From: Comamonas sp.
Lineage (GTDB): Bacteria > Pseudomonadota > Gammaproteobacteria > Burkholderiales > Burkholderiaceae_C
Assembly (NCBI GenBank): GCA_031277805.1
Contig: JAITLR010000003.1
Coordinates: 1 to 64,000, forward strand
Length of the DNA: 64,000 nucleotides
Direction of reading: 5' to 3'
Every line of letters begins with the position of its first letter. Within the stretch, counting starts at the first letter, position 1. The notes under the pieces are model-generated. The model worked only from the letters and a program-made list of their open reading frames with translations. It did not search any database and was not told the DNA's origin. A program made the translations under genes and the position numbers. Of the stretch, positions 8,591 to 17,858 are shown in pieces.

Positions 8591-10422
8591 GTGCAAGCTC
8601 CTTCCTCTGCGCTCAGCGCGTTGCGCCGGAATCCGGCAAACAGTTCCCGGCCCAGGCCGCGATGGTTGGCCTGCTGCAGCTCGGCAGGCATGGTGGCTGG
8701 CAGCCTGGCGCTCCAGTCGGCCTCGGCTACCTCTGCCTGTAGCAGACCGCTGGCCGCATCCAGCGTGATGATGTCGCCGCTTTGCACCCTGGCCAGCGGC
8801 CCGCCCGCCAGGGCTTCGGGACTCAGGTGGATGGCAGCTGGTACCTTGCCCGAGGCTCCGCTCATGCGGCCATCGGTCACCAGCGCCACGGTATAGCCCT
8901 TGCCTTGCAGCACGGCCAGCGGTGGGGTGAGCTTGTGTAGCTCGGGCATGCCATTGGCTTGCGGCCCCTGCCAGCGCACAACGCAGACCACGCCGTTGAA
9001 GCCATTGCTCTGGCAGGCCTGCTCCAGCGCACCGGATTTGAAGGCGGCCTGCAGCTCGTCCTGGGAGTCAAAGACCCAGGCCGGTGCGCGCAGTGTGTGG
9101 CGGTCTTCGGGCACGGCGCTGATCTTGATGACGCTGCGGCCCAGGTTGCCTTTGAGCAGCTTCAGGCCACCCGTGGGGCTGAAGGGGTGGCAGGCCGGAC
9201 GCAGCACACTGTCGTCACCGGAAGAGCCTACCTCCTTCCAGCGCAGTGCACCGTTCTCGACATGGGGGATGCGGCCAAAGGCGGCCAGGCCTTCGGGCCT
9301 GACAGTGAGTACATCGTCGTGCATGAGCCCCGCCTGCAGCAGCTGGGCAATCACATAGCCGGGTCCGCCTGCAGCCTGAAACTGGTTCACATCGGCCGCG
9401 CCGTTGGGGTAGACGCGGGCCAGCAGTGGCACGACGGCAGACAGCTGCTCGAAATCATCCCAGTCGATGAGGATGCCCGCGGCGCGCGCCACGGCCACCC
9501 AGTGAATCAGATGGTTGGTGGAGCCACCCGTGGCCAGCAATGCCACCATGGCGTTGACGATGCAGCGCTCGTCCACGATATGGCCTATGGGCGCAAAGCG
9601 CTTGCCGTGGGTGATGGACAGAGCGGTGCGCATGGCTTCGCGTGTGAGCAGCTCGCGCTCGGCCTCTGCGGGATTGATGAAGGCCGTGCCGGGCACATGC
9701 AGGCCCATGGCTTCCAGCAGCATCTGGTTGCTGTTGGCCGTGCCGTAGAAGGTGCAGGTCCCCGCATCGTGATAGGCCGCGTTTTCTGCTGCCTGCAGCT
9801 CCTTGCGGCCCACCAGGCCCTGGGCGGCCTGTTCGCGTACCCTGGCTTTTTCGCTGTTGGACAGGCCCGATGTCATGGGGCCGGCGGGCACAAACACCAT
9901 GGGCAGGTGGCCGAAATGCAGGGCGCCTATCAGCAGACCGGGGACGATCTTGTCGCAGACGCCCAGCATCAGGGCCGCATCGAAAGTGTCATGCGTGAGC
10001 GCCACGGCGGTGGACATGGCGATGGCGTCGCGGCTGAACAGGCTCAGCTCCATGCCGGGCATGCCTTGAGTCACGCCGTCGCACATGGCGGGCACACCGC
10101 CGGCCACCTGGGCTGTTGCGCCGTTGCGCCTGGCCTCGTCTTTCAGAATGTCGGGGTAATTGGCAAACGGCGCATGGGCGGAGAGCACATCGTTATAGGC
10201 CGTGACGATGCCGATGTTCGGCCCTTTCTCCTCGACGATGCGAATCTTGTCGGCGCCGGGCAGGGCGGCAAACGCATGGGCCACATTGGCGCAGCCCATG
10301 GTGCGTACTTGTGGAGGGCGCGCGGCCATGGCATCGACCTGTGCCAGATAGTCGGAGCGGCTGGCGCGGCTGCGCTCCTGGATGCGCCGCGTCACCTGGT
10401 CCAGAACGGGGTGAAGTGCCAT
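8575..10422 (-). CDS. edd: Phosphogluconate dehydratase
   Basis: 615-residue [4Fe-4S] enzyme converting 6-phosphogluconate to KDPG. It has both IlvD/Edd signatures: [12 protein letters not shown] in the first half and [19 protein letters not shown] near the C-terminus, with cluster cysteines in [11 protein letters not shown] and CDKIVPG. Length matches Edd rather than the shorter dihydroxy-acid dehydratase, and the eda neighbour settles the function. The ATG at 10422 follows AAGGAC. Two hairpins separate it from dctP upstream. Confidence 0.95.
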   Translation of the reverse strand: MALHPVLDQVTRRIQERSRASRSDYLAQVDAMAARPPQVRTMGCANVAHAFAALPGADKIRIVEEKGPNIGIVTAYNDVLSAHAPFANYPDILKDEARRNGATAQVAGGVPAMCDGVTQGMPGMELSLFSRDAIAMSTAVALTHDTFDAALMLGVCDKIVPGLLIGALHFGHLPMVFVPAGPMTSGLSNSEKARVREQAAQGLVGRKELQAAENAAYHDAGTCTFYGTANSNQMLLEAMGLHVPGTAFINPAEAERELLTREAMRTALSITHGKRFAPIGHIVDERCIVNAMVALLATGGSTNHLIHWVAVARAAGILIDWDDFEQLSAVVPLLARVYPNGAADVNQFQAAGGPGYVIAQLLQAGLMHDDVLTVRPEGLAAFGRIPHVENGALRWKEVGSSGDDSVLRPACHPFSPTGGLKLLKGNLGRSVIKISAVPEDRHTLRAPAWVFDSQDELQAAFKSGALEQACQSNGFNGVVCVVRWQGPQANGMPELHKLTPPLAVLQGKGYTVALVTDGRMSGASGKVPAAIHLSPEALAGGPLARVQSGDIITLDAASGLLQAEVAEADWSARLPATMPAELQQANHRGLGRELFAGFRRNALSAEEGACTWLLK

Positions 10423-10441
10423 GATGAAAGTCCTTGGGCAG

Positions 10442-10509
10442 CAATGCCTGTGCTTAGGGCGCAGGCATTGTCTTGGAATGGGTTAGAGCCATGCCCGGGG
10501 GCATGGCTC
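10442..10509 (-). other. Two tandem hairpins between dctP and edd
   Basis: CAATGCCTG (10442-10450) pairs with CAGGCATTG (10462-10470), and GAGCCATGCC (10486-10495) pairs with GGCATGGCTC (10500-10509) around a CGGG tetraloop. No T-run follows on either strand. Such hairpins behind a binding-protein gene often stabilise its mRNA and lower expression of the genes behind it. Confidence 0.5.
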
Positions 10510-10522
10510 CATAGTGGCGTGC

Positions 10523-11530
10523 TTATTTGGCGCGAGCTTGCTTGACGGCGGTCTGCACCGAATCCCAGGTGCCTTGACCCACGGATTTGGCAATACCGGC
10601 ATTGACGGAGCCGAGCTTGTCGCGCATGCGGCCTGCTTCAGCGGCCGGCAGTTCGTTGACCTGCATGCCCTTGGTCTTGATCTCGGCCAGAGCCTTGGCG
10701 GCTTCTTCGCGCGTGTCCTTGCGTTCGAATTCACGGCTCTTGATCGCCGCGTCCTGCAGCACCTTTTTCTCGGCAGGGCTCAGTGTGTCCCACCACTTCT
10801 TGCTGACCGTCACGATCCAGGGGCTGTAGACATGGTTGGAAACCGTCAGGTACTTCTGCACCTCATAGAACTTGCTGGACAGCACGGTGTTGAACGGGTT
10901 TTCCTGCCCATCGACGGCCTTGGTTTCCAGGGCCGTGAACAGCTCGGAGAAGGGCAGGGGCACGGCATTGGCGCCCAGGGCCTTGAAGCTGTCGAGGAAG
11001 ACGTTGTTCTGCATCACGCGCAGCTTCACATCCTGCAGGTCTTCCAGCTTGGCGATGGGGCGCTTGTTATTGGTCAGATTGCGAAAGCCGTTTTCCCAAT
11101 AGACCAGTCCGACCATGCCTTTGGGCTCCAGAGTGGCCTTGACCTTCTCGCCCACGGGGCCGTCCAGCACCGCATCGGCTTCCCTGGTGTTGGTAAACAG
11201 GAAAGGCGTATCCCAGACCGCCATCTCGGGGGCCAGGCCCACCAGGGTGGCGGTGGAACCGACCATCATTTCCTGCGCGCCGCCGATCAGGGCCTGCTGC
11301 ATCTGGGTGTCCGATCCCAGCGATGCATTGCCGATGGCGCGCACCTTCATCTTGCCGCCCGTGGCCTTTTCCACTTCCTTGGCGAACATGCGCACGGCGC
11401 GGCCCTGGTTGGAGTCTTCGACCAGACCGTAGCCAAAGCGCACCAGGCGGGGCTTGAAGTCCTGTGCCTGAACGGCACCTGCGGCCAGCAGCATGGCCGC
11501 GAGGCCAGTGATTGCAAATTTGATACGCAT
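10523..11530 (-). CDS. TRAP transporter substrate-binding protein, DctP family (probably gluconate)
   Basis: 335-residue periplasmic binding protein. The first 22-24 residues form a signal peptide ending AGAVQAQ. The body has the DctP fold, including RVMQNNVFLDSFKALGANAVPLPFSELFTAL and the conserved arginine in LRVM that contacts the substrate carboxylate in this family. I start at the ATG at 11530, which has GGAGACGG upstream, instead of an in-frame ATG 38 codons earlier without a signal peptide. Its place between gntK and edd-eda and its own permease genes suggests gluconate or a related sugar acid as ligand; that is inference from context. Confidence 0.88.
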   Translation of the reverse strand: MRIKFAITGLAAMLLAAGAVQAQDFKPRLVRFGYGLVEDSNQGRAVRMFAKEVEKATGGKMKVRAIGNASLGSDTQMQQALIGGAQEMMVGSTATLVGLAPEMAVWDTPFLFTNTREADAVLDGPVGEKVKATLEPKGMVGLVYWENGFRNLTNNKRPIAKLEDLQDVKLRVMQNNVFLDSFKALGANAVPLPFSELFTALETKAVDGQENPFNTVLSSKFYEVQKYLTVSNHVYSPWIVTVSKKWWDTLSPAEKKVLQDAAIKSREFERKDTREEAAKALAEIKTKGMQVNELPAAEAGRMRDKLGSVNAGIAKSVGQGTWDSVQTAVKQARAK

Positions 11531-11580
11531 ACCCGTCTCCTTGCTTGAATGGGCCGGAGCCCTTTGGTTGAAGCGAAATT

Positions 11581-11625
11581 GGCCTGTAGCGCTTATGTGG
11601 TTTGCGCTAGCAGCTATTGATTTGA
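11581..11625 (-). repeat. Interspersed Comamonadaceae-type repeat, copy A
   Basis: On the minus strand this reads AATAGCTGCTAGCGC followed by ATAAGCGCTACAGGCC. The AGCGC and GCGCT parts can pair. It fills the gap between the TRAP permease and dctP and belongs to a family with other copies in this window (18057, 26190, 46841, 60892). Confidence 0.55.
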
Positions 11626-11654
11626 GAGTCTTCAAGATAGCCATGGCTTGGCTT

Positions 11655-12935
11655 TCAATGCATCCACTTGAGCGGTGCGGTCACCAGCTGTGGGAAGAGC
11701 ACGAACAGGGCAGCCAGCAGCACATAGACCATGAGGAAGGGGTTGGTGCCCTTGATCACGGTTTCCATGCGCAGCTTGCCCACGCCGGCCACCACGTTCT
11801 GTACCGTACCTACGGGCGGTGTGATCAGGCCGATACAGCCCACATAGATGAACATGAAACCGAAGTACACGGGATCGATGCCGGCCTTGACCGCCAGCGG
11901 CGCGCAGACCGGGCCGAAGATCAGGATGGTTGGTGTCAGGTCCATGGCCGTGCCCACGACCAGCAGGAAGATCATCATCACGGCCATGAAGAGCACGGGC
12001 TTGTCCAGCAGACCGGCAAAGCTGTCGGCCAGCATATTGGGCAGATCGGCCAGCGTGATCATGTAGGCGGTGACGGTGGCCGCGCCGCAGAGGAACATCA
12101 CCACAGCCGTGGTCTTGGCGGCAGCCAGAAAGACTTCATAGAGCTTGTGCCAGCTCATCTCGCGGTAGACCACCATGGATACGAACAGCGCGTAGACGGC
12201 GGCTACCACGGCAGCTTCGGTAGGCGTGAACACGCCGCCTTTCAAGCCGCCCAGAATGATGACCGGCATCATCATGGCCCAGAAGCTTTTGAACAGAGCC
12301 TTGATGCGTGTGCCCCAGTCCACTCGCTCGCCCGAGGACAGCTGGTACTTGCGGGCAATGAACCACCAGGCTGCAATCAGAAACGCACCCATGAACAGGC
12401 CCGGCACCACGCCTGAAAGAAACAGCTTGCTGATGGAGGTGTTGGTGGTGACGCCGTAGATCACGAACGGCATGGACGGCGGGATGATGGGGGCAATGAT
12501 GCCGCCTGACGCCAGCAGGCCGGCGCTGTAGCTGTCGGGGTACTTCTGGTCGCGCATCATGGGCAGCAGGATGGTGGCCAGCGCGGCGGTGTCGGCAATG
12601 GCCGAGCCGCTCATGGACGCCAGCAGCACGGCCGCACCGATGGCCACATAGCCCAGGCCGCCCGGAATATGACCGACAAAGGCGCGGGCCAGATCGATGA
12701 TGCGGCGCGACAGGCCACCTGCATTCATCAGCTCGCCAGCCAGAATGAAAAACGGCACGGCCAGCAGCGGGAAGTTATCGAAGCCGGCCTGCAGGTTCTG
12801 CGCCAGCAGCTGGGTATCGAAAAAGTCCAGATACCACATCAGCGCGGCGCCGGTCAGCACCAGCGAATGCGCAATCGGCATGCCGATCACCATGCCACCA
12901 ATCAGCACGGACAGAAAAATCAGGGTCACAACCAT
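11655..12935 (-). CDS. TRAP transporter large permease, DctM family
   Basis: 426-residue membrane protein with about 12 helices, the sodium-coupled transport subunit of a TRAP system. The N-terminus MVVTLIFLSVLIGGMVIGMP, the run SGSAIADTAALATILLPMM and the C-terminal GLITPPVGTVQNVVAGVGK are typical of DctM. The ATG at 12935 has AGGAAAG upstream and lies 10 bases after the small permease gene. It should pair with the small permease upstream and with the binding protein downstream. Confidence 0.92.
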   Translation of the reverse strand: MVVTLIFLSVLIGGMVIGMPIAHSLVLTGAALMWYLDFFDTQLLAQNLQAGFDNFPLLAVPFFILAGELMNAGGLSRRIIDLARAFVGHIPGGLGYVAIGAAVLLASMSGSAIADTAALATILLPMMRDQKYPDSYSAGLLASGGIIAPIIPPSMPFVIYGVTTNTSISKLFLSGVVPGLFMGAFLIAAWWFIARKYQLSSGERVDWGTRIKALFKSFWAMMMPVIILGGLKGGVFTPTEAAVVAAVYALFVSMVVYREMSWHKLYEVFLAAAKTTAVVMFLCGAATVTAYMITLADLPNMLADSFAGLLDKPVLFMAVMMIFLLVVGTAMDLTPTILIFGPVCAPLAVKAGIDPVYFGFMFIYVGCIGLITPPVGTVQNVVAGVGKLRMETVIKGTNPFLMVYVLLAALFVLFPQLVTAPLKWMH

Positions 12936-12945
12936 GGCGCTTTCC

Positions 12946-13452
12946 TTACTCCACGCTGGTTTCGGAAGATTCGGCAGGGGCGCCGCGCAGCACGTCGCGC
13001 ACGACCACCACCAGCATGCCAATGGCCAGCACCAGCGTGGCCGCAGCACCCAGCGCCAGCGGGTAGCCCAGCACGGTGCTGTAGCTGTTCCAGCCTGCAA
13101 CCACCTGCTCCCACGAGCCCCACAGCAGCAGAACCATACAAGCTGCAATCAAAAACTGCGACAGCCAGAAAAGCGCTTTGCGGGTACCAGGTCCGACACG
13201 GGAGGTCACCATGTCAAAGCCCAGGTGCGAGCCTTCAAAGGCCGCAACAATCGCGCCGACGGCAACCAGCCAGACAAAGAGCAGGCGCGAGATTTCCTCG
13301 TACGAGACGATGCTGGTGTGAAAGACATAGCGCAGCACCACGTTGACGAAAACCGCTATCACCATGCCGGCCAGAGCCAGCACCATCAGCCCTTCGGCCA
13401 GCCGCTTGGCCAGCGGCTTTTTCGGGGACTCAGCCTTGTTGTTGTGATTCAT
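12946..13452 (-). CDS. TRAP transporter small permease, DctQ family
   Basis: 168-residue protein with four predicted transmembrane helices, the usual DctQ layout. A polar N-terminus is followed by GLMVLALAGMVIAVFVNVVLR and the conserved YEEISRLLFVWLVAVGA segment. I start at the ATG at 13452; its codons overlap the end of gntK by 23 bases, so gluconokinase and transporter are translated from one message. Role: membrane adaptor between binding protein and large permease. Confidence 0.88.
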   Translation of the reverse strand: MNHNNKAESPKKPLAKRLAEGLMVLALAGMVIAVFVNVVLRYVFHTSIVSYEEISRLLFVWLVAVGAIVAAFEGSHLGFDMVTSRVGPGTRKALFWLSQFLIAACMVLLLWGSWEQVVAGWNSYSTVLGYPLALGAAATLVLAIGMLVVVVRDVLRGAPAESSETSVE

Positions 13453-14005
13453 GGTCGGGTTCCTGCGCTGTGCGTGCGGTGGTGGCCAGCAGCCATTGCT
13501 GGACCTGCTGTGCAATGGCGTTGAATGGCCGGGTGGCATCGATCGTCAGAACGTCACTTTCCTGGCGCGGGTCTTCCAGGGTGGCGAACTGGTTGGCGAC
13601 CAGGTGTGGGGAAAAGAAATGCTGGGCACGGGACTGCACGCGCTCCAGTGCCGTGTCGTAGTCAAGTTCGAGAAACACAAAACCCAACGACTGGGCGGCG
13701 CGCAGCCGGTCGCGGTATTTGCGTTTGAGGGCGGAGCAGGTCAGCACCAGACCATGCGCGCTGCTGGCCTGTGCCAGTCGCTGTGCCAGCCGTTCCAGCC
13801 AGCCTTCGCGGTCTTCGTCCGTGAGGGCTATGCCGGCCTGCATCTTGGTCACGCTCTCTGGAGAGTGATAGCTGTCGCCTTCGATCAGCTCCCAGTTCAA
13901 TTGCCTGGCAATGGCCTCACCAGCGCTGGACTTGCCGCAGCCGGAGACACCCATGATGACCAGGGCCATCTTTTTGGTGGGTGCTTGAGATTGTCTTTCT
14001 GGCAT
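13430..14005 (-). CDS. gntK: Gluconokinase
   Basis: 191-residue P-loop kinase that phosphorylates gluconate to 6-phosphogluconate with ATP, feeding edd and eda downstream. The P-loop GVSGCGKS is at 19-26, followed by SAGEAIA. ELIEGDSYHSPESVTKMQAGIALTDEDREGWL matches the gluconate-binding region of GntK when read in parts. The ATG at 14005 directly abuts an operator-like sequence and has no clear ribosome site; a second in-frame ATG at residue 13 is possible. First gene of the gluconate operon. Confidence 0.93.
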   Translation of the reverse strand: MPERQSQAPTKKMALVIMGVSGCGKSSAGEAIARQLNWELIEGDSYHSPESVTKMQAGIALTDEDREGWLERLAQRLAQASSAHGLVLTCSALKRKYRDRLRAAQSLGFVFLELDYDTALERVQSRAQHFFSPHLVANQFATLEDPRQESDVLTIDATRPFNAIAQQVQQWLLATTARTAQEPDHESQQQG

Positions 14006-14021
14006 CTTGGTTAGCGCTATC
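14006..14021 (-). promoter_or_regulatory. Operator 1 of the gluconate operon
   Basis: CTTGGTTAGCGCTATC, with the palindromic core TAGCGCTA typical of LacI-family operators. It touches the gntK start codon. An identical 16-mer lies at 14140, 134 bp away centre to centre. Confidence 0.7.
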
Positions 14022-14139
14022 CTTGGCGATTAAAAAAAGTGCAGGCCGACATGCTGCTTGGTTTTCACCTCAGGTGCCAAGAAGGCATTCGAGGTGAGTG
14101 CTACGCTGCCGGACTGCTGATTTCAGGTTTCAACTGAAG

Positions 14140-14155
14140 CTTGGTTAGCGCTATC
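14140..14155 (+). promoter_or_regulatory. Operator 2, next to the LacI-type regulator gene
   Basis: Exact second copy of CTTGGTTAGCGCTATC, about 40 bases before the regulator start. Two identical sites in one divergent region suggest cooperative binding or DNA looping by the adjacent regulator, and autoregulation. Confidence 0.7.
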
Positions 14156-14194
14156 ATACAGATCGAGTTTTCAAAACAAGACTAGGAGAATCCC

Positions 14195-15268
14195 TTGCCT
14201 TCCGAGCCTCGCGACAAAAGTGACAGCCATTCTGAAACCGCAGGGCAGCGCCGTTCGCGTGCCAGCGGACGTGTCACCCTGAGCGACGTGGCCGAGGCGG
14301 CCGGGGTCAGTTCCATGACGGTTTCCCGCGCTCTGCGAGGCGAGCGCCGCGTGGCTCCCGCTCTGGTGGAGAAAGTGCGGGAGGTGGCTGCCTCTCTGGG
14401 TTATGTGCCCGATCTGGCGGCGCGGGCTCTGGCTTCGCAGAAAAGCACGCAGGTGCTGGTGCTGATTCCCATGCTTTCCAACACCTTGTTTGTGGATGTG
14501 ATCGAAGCCGTGCACAAGGTGCTGTTCGCCCAGGGCTATCACATGCTGATCGGTGTGACTCACTACGACCCGCAGGAGGAAGAGCAACTGCTGCGTGCCT
14601 ATCTGCCCATGCGACCCGCAGGCTTGCTGTTGACAGGTTTTGACCACAGCGAGGCTGCGCAGCAACTGCTAGCAGCCAACCCTGTACCGCGAGTGCATCT
14701 GATGGAGTTGAGAGAGCAGGCAATGCCCGCAGACAATTACTGCGTCGGCTTTTCACAGACTGCGGCGGGTGCCGAGATGACTCGGCATCTGCTGGATCAG
14801 GGCTATCGCCGCATCGCATTTTGTGGCGCTCAGCTCGATGCGCGGGTGATGCAGCGGCTGGAGGGCTACAGAACGGTGCTGAAACAGGCGGGTCTGTATG
14901 AGCCGGGCCTGGAGATACTCAATCCCGAGCGCTCTTCGCTGGCGCTGGGTGCAAGGCAGTTCGAGGCGCTGATCAGGTCCGAGTCTGCGGTGGATGCCAT
15001 CTTTTTCTGCAACGATGACATTGCACAAGGCGCGCTGCTGGAGGCTGCGCGTATGGGTATCAAAGTGCCTGAGCAGGTTGCCATTGCAGGCTTCAACGAC
15101 TTGCCCGGCAGCGATCAGATGGTGCCGCCACTCACCACCATTCGAACCCCCAGAGACGAGGTGGGGGAGAGGGCGGCGAACATGCTGCTGCAGTTGCTGG
15201 ATGGCAAGGCCGTGAGGGAGCCTTGTGTGGACCTGGGGTTCAGGCTGCTGCCAAGAGCAAGCACCTGA
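14195..15268 (+). CDS. gntR: LacI-family transcriptional regulator (gluconate repressor type)
   Basis: 357-residue regulator. The HTH VTLSDVAEAAGVSSMTVSRALRG occupies 26-48 and is followed by a periplasmic-binding-like effector domain (about 85-350). The hinge region SLGYVPDLAARALASQKS resembles E. coli GntR and IdnR. The start is a TTG at 14195 with AGGAG about 7 bases upstream; no ATG is available in the right place. It is transcribed away from gntK, and the two identical operators sit in the 189-bp gap. It probably represses the gluconate operon until gluconate or 6-phosphogluconate binds; the ligand is inferred from context. An arginine- and serine-rich 25-residue extension precedes the HTH. 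Confidence 0.88.
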   Translation: MPSEPRDKSDSHSETAGQRRSRASGRVTLSDVAEAAGVSSMTVSRALRGERRVAPALVEKVREVAASLGYVPDLAARALASQKSTQVLVLIPMLSNTLFVDVIEAVHKVLFAQGYHMLIGVTHYDPQEEEQLLRAYLPMRPAGLLLTGFDHSEAAQQLLAANPVPRVHLMELREQAMPADNYCVGFSQTAAGAEMTRHLLDQGYRRIAFCGAQLDARVMQRLEGYRTVLKQAGLYEPGLEILNPERSSLALGARQFEALIRSESAVDAIFFCNDDIAQGALLEAARMGIKVPEQVAIAGFNDLPGSDQMVPPLTTIRTPRDEVGERAANMLLQLLDGKAVREPCVDLGFRLLPRAST

Positions 15269-15308
15269 TCCGGTGATTTGACCCGCTGTACTGATACTTG
15301 AGGGCCGT

Positions 15309-15893
15309 TCAGGCCTCGGGGGCTATTTTGCCCCGCCCTGTGATCTTGTCCTTGAGATCCAGCAATCGGGTCACTGCCGAGCCCATGCCCATGAGCTGCA
15401 TGACCGTCTCGGGAGAGAGACGCTGCACATCGTCAAACCAGTTCATGAGCTTGTCGATCAGCTCATGCATGTCCCGCATGCGCTGCTGGGCATAGCGCTC
15501 TTCTTCGGTGCTGGCTTCTTCCATCATGGCTGCGCGCAGCATGGACTGGGTGGGCTCGATCTCGCGGCGGCGGCGCTCTTCTGCCAGGCGCTTGAAGATT
15601 TCCCAGACATCCTGTGGCGCCTGGAAGTATTCGCGACGGTCGCCAGGCTGATGACGCAGCTGAACCAGTCGCCAGGCCTGAAGCTCCTTGAGTCCCATGC
15701 TGACGTTGGAGCGAGAGAACTCCAGTGTTTCGGCAATCTGATCTGCATTGAGAGGATCGGCAGACAGAAACAGCAAGGCGTAGATTTGCCCCACGGTACG
15801 GTTGATCCCCCAGCGGCTGCCCATCTCACCGAAATGAGAAACAAATTGTCGGCTCAACTCCGAGAGTGGTTTGGCTTGCGTCATGGCCTCCAT
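15309..15893 (-). CDS. GbsR/MarR-family transcriptional regulator
   Basis: 194-residue winged-helix protein. LNADQIAETLEFSRSNVSMGLKELQAW (about 56-82) is the HTH and the DRREYFQ wing follows. The long helical C-terminus (about 110-190, rich in Glu and Arg) fits the GbsR branch, whose founding member senses choline in Bacillus. Here no osmoprotectant genes are near. It is divergent from a membrane acyltransferase, which might be its target. The effector is unknown. Confidence 0.85.
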   Translation of the reverse strand: MEAMTQAKPLSELSRQFVSHFGEMGSRWGINRTVGQIYALLFLSADPLNADQIAETLEFSRSNVSMGLKELQAWRLVQLRHQPGDRREYFQAPQDVWEIFKRLAEERRRREIEPTQSMLRAAMMEEASTEEERYAQQRMRDMHELIDKLMNWFDDVQRLSPETVMQLMGMGSAVTRLLDLKDKITGRGKIAPEA

Positions 15894-16137
15894 TGTGCCT
15901 TTGCATGGGTTTTTCAGGCGCGATGTGGGATCAAACTACTTGCACATTTATCCATGAAGTGCGCGTGAAAGTTTGTCACTTGTTGCATCAAGAATCAGTC
16001 GTTGTCAGCAAATTGTTGGCTTTGAGCGCAAAATCTCGGCATTGCTAACTACCTGTCGGGTTTTTGACACGCCAAGCGCACTCAAAAGCCCGCTTTCAGC
16101 CAGTGGTGCTTCACAGCGCCGGTGGTCAGGGACGCCG

Positions 16138-17310
16138 ATGGCTCAAAGCTCAACTCACTCTCATTCGCGCAGCGCACTGATCGATTGCACCAAAGGTCTG
16201 GCCTGCGCGGCCATTGTCTGGCACCACCTTGCGTTCTACGGCCCCATGTCCGATGTGGCGCATCCGGTCATGCCCAATCTGCTGGACTGGCTGTATGAGT
16301 ATGCGCGCATGGCCGTGCAGATCTTTTTGGTGATCGGCGGCTTTCTGGCGGCGGCAAGCCTGGCACCACAAGGACTGGCGCGCTTTGATTCGCCCTGGTC
16401 CAAGATCGGCAAGCGTTTTGTTCGTCTGGTCGTTCCCTATGCCGTGGCGCTGGTGGTGACTATCGTCATTTCGGCGGCCATTCGTCCCTGGTTCGATCAT
16501 GAGTCGGTATCTGCAGACCCTGACCTCTGGCAGCTGTTTGCCCATGCCTTGCTGCTGCAGAACATTGTGGGCGAGGAGTCCCTGTCGGCCGGTGTCTGGT
16601 ATGTGTCCATAGACTTTCAGCTGTTTGCCGGCACGGTTGCGCTGTTGGGCGCGGCGCGCTGGCTGAAGCAGGCCGTTACTGGTCGCTGGGGCACGCAGGC
16701 CGTACAGCGCTGGTGGCCCTGGGCAGTGACAGGCGTGCAGGCGCTGGTGGTGCTGGGTGCAGCGGCCTCGCTGTTCAGCTTCAATCTGGACTCGGATCTC
16801 GATATCTGGGCGATTTACTTCATGGGGGCCTACGGCCTGGGCATGATGGCTTACTGGGCCGTGGCTGCCGAAGAGCGCAGCACGGCCTGGAGCTGGGTCA
16901 TGTTGATTGCGGCCCTGGTTATCGGTGCTCTGGTCTTTGAATGGCGTGACCGCATTTTTCTGGCCGGTGCAACGGCCCTGCTGCTGATCGTCTGCATGCG
17001 AACCGAGGGTCTTGCGCGCTGGAAGGGCTTTGCACCGCTGCGCCGCCTGGGCGAGATTTCCTACTCGGTGTTCCTGATCCATTTCTCCATCTGCTTGCTG
17101 GTCAATGCCGTGGTCAACCATTTCTGGCATGGATCGGTTACTGCCGCCGTGGTGGGCATTCCATTTGCGTTCGTGCTGTCGCTGACTGCGGGTTATGCGC
17201 TGTATCAACTGGTGGAGCGCCATGTTTCGTCCTGGAGTCAGGCGCTGCGCTGGCAGGCCGGGCTGATTGGAGCAGGGCTGTTGACCACCTTGATTGCCGG
17301 TTTGCGGTGA
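16138..17310 (+). CDS. Membrane acyltransferase (acyltransferase 3 family)
   Basis: 390-residue integral membrane protein with about ten helices. SALIDCTKGLACAAIVWHHL near the N-terminus carries the histidine seen in acyltransferase-3 proteins, which transfer acyl groups to sugars, lipids or surface polymers; GEISYSVFLIHFSICLLV close to the C-terminus is the other usual block. The ATG at 16138 has a weak AGGGA upstream. It stands alone between a divergent regulator and a terminator, so the acceptor cannot be inferred. Confidence 0.82.
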   Translation: MAQSSTHSHSRSALIDCTKGLACAAIVWHHLAFYGPMSDVAHPVMPNLLDWLYEYARMAVQIFLVIGGFLAAASLAPQGLARFDSPWSKIGKRFVRLVVPYAVALVVTIVISAAIRPWFDHESVSADPDLWQLFAHALLLQNIVGEESLSAGVWYVSIDFQLFAGTVALLGAARWLKQAVTGRWGTQAVQRWWPWAVTGVQALVVLGAAASLFSFNLDSDLDIWAIYFMGAYGLGMMAYWAVAAEERSTAWSWVMLIAALVIGALVFEWRDRIFLAGATALLLIVCMRTEGLARWKGFAPLRRLGEISYSVFLIHFSICLLVNAVVNHFWHGSVTAAVVGIPFAFVLSLTAGYALYQLVERHVSSWSQALRWQAGLIGAGLLTTLIAGLR

Positions 17311-17318
17311 GTGAATAC

Positions 17319-17349
17319 AAAAAAGCAGCTTTCAGAGCTGCTTTTTTAT
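17319..17349. terminator. Terminator after the acyltransferase gene
   Basis: AAAAGCAGCT-TTCAG-AGCTGCTTTTTT. A-run and T-run on the two sides allow termination from either direction, which would also serve the convergent rnk gene. Confidence 0.88.
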
Positions 17350-17450
17350 CGCCGGGGCTGGTCAAAGATGAAAGCGCCGGGTTCGCCTAGATCCTCTTGG
17401 AAGGGCAGCGATCCACACACAGTGGGCCGCTTTTCATGGGCGCATTGAAA

Positions 17451-17858
17451 TCAGCGATGCAGCTCGCCCGAGCTTTCGGGTTGAAACTCGATGGCATCCA
17501 CGCGCACGGTCACCTGGCCAGTGGGGCTGGGCATCTTGAACTCATCGCCTACAGACAGGCCCAAGAGTGCTATACCCACGGGGGCAAAGATGGAGACCTT
17601 GTCCGTGCTGCCGTCCATATCCTTGGGGTAGACCAGGGTCAGGGTATTGGACTTTTTGAGTTCCAGCATCGTGAATCGCACGGTGGAATTCATGGTCACC
17701 ACATTGGGTGGCATCTCCTGAGGTTCCAGGACATCTGCGCGGTCCAGTTCGGCTTCCAGCGCGTCGCGACCCGGAAAGTTGCCGGAGTTCTTCTCCAGCA
17801 AGACTTCAATGCGTTCCAGATCCAAGGACGACAAAGTGATTTGGGGCTTGCGCTCCAT
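17451..17858 (-). CDS. rnk: Nucleoside diphosphate kinase regulator (Rnk / GreA-GreB C-terminal family)
   Basis: 135-residue protein. The C-terminal half has the GreA/GreB-type FKBP-like fold, including VTMNSTVRFTMLE and SIFAPVGIALLGLSVGDEF; the N-terminal part is a short coiled coil, as in Rnk, which binds RNA polymerase and influences NDP kinase levels. Length matches Rnk. I use the ATG at 17858, preceded by GGGAG; an ATG six codons earlier is an alternative. A gnt-operator-like sequence lies about 26 bases upstream. Confidence 0.85.
   Translation of the reverse strand: MERKPQITLSSLDLERIEVLLEKNSGNFPGRDALEAELDRADVLEPQEMPPNVVTMNSTVRFTMLELKKSNTLTLVYPKDMDGSTDKVSIFAPVGIALLGLSVGDEFKMPSPTGQVTVRVDAIEFQPESSGELHR

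Noticed and set aside
8959-10545. 528-codon plus-strand frame opposite edd
   Set aside because: Shadow of edd; His/Gly-rich peptide with no recognisable domain.
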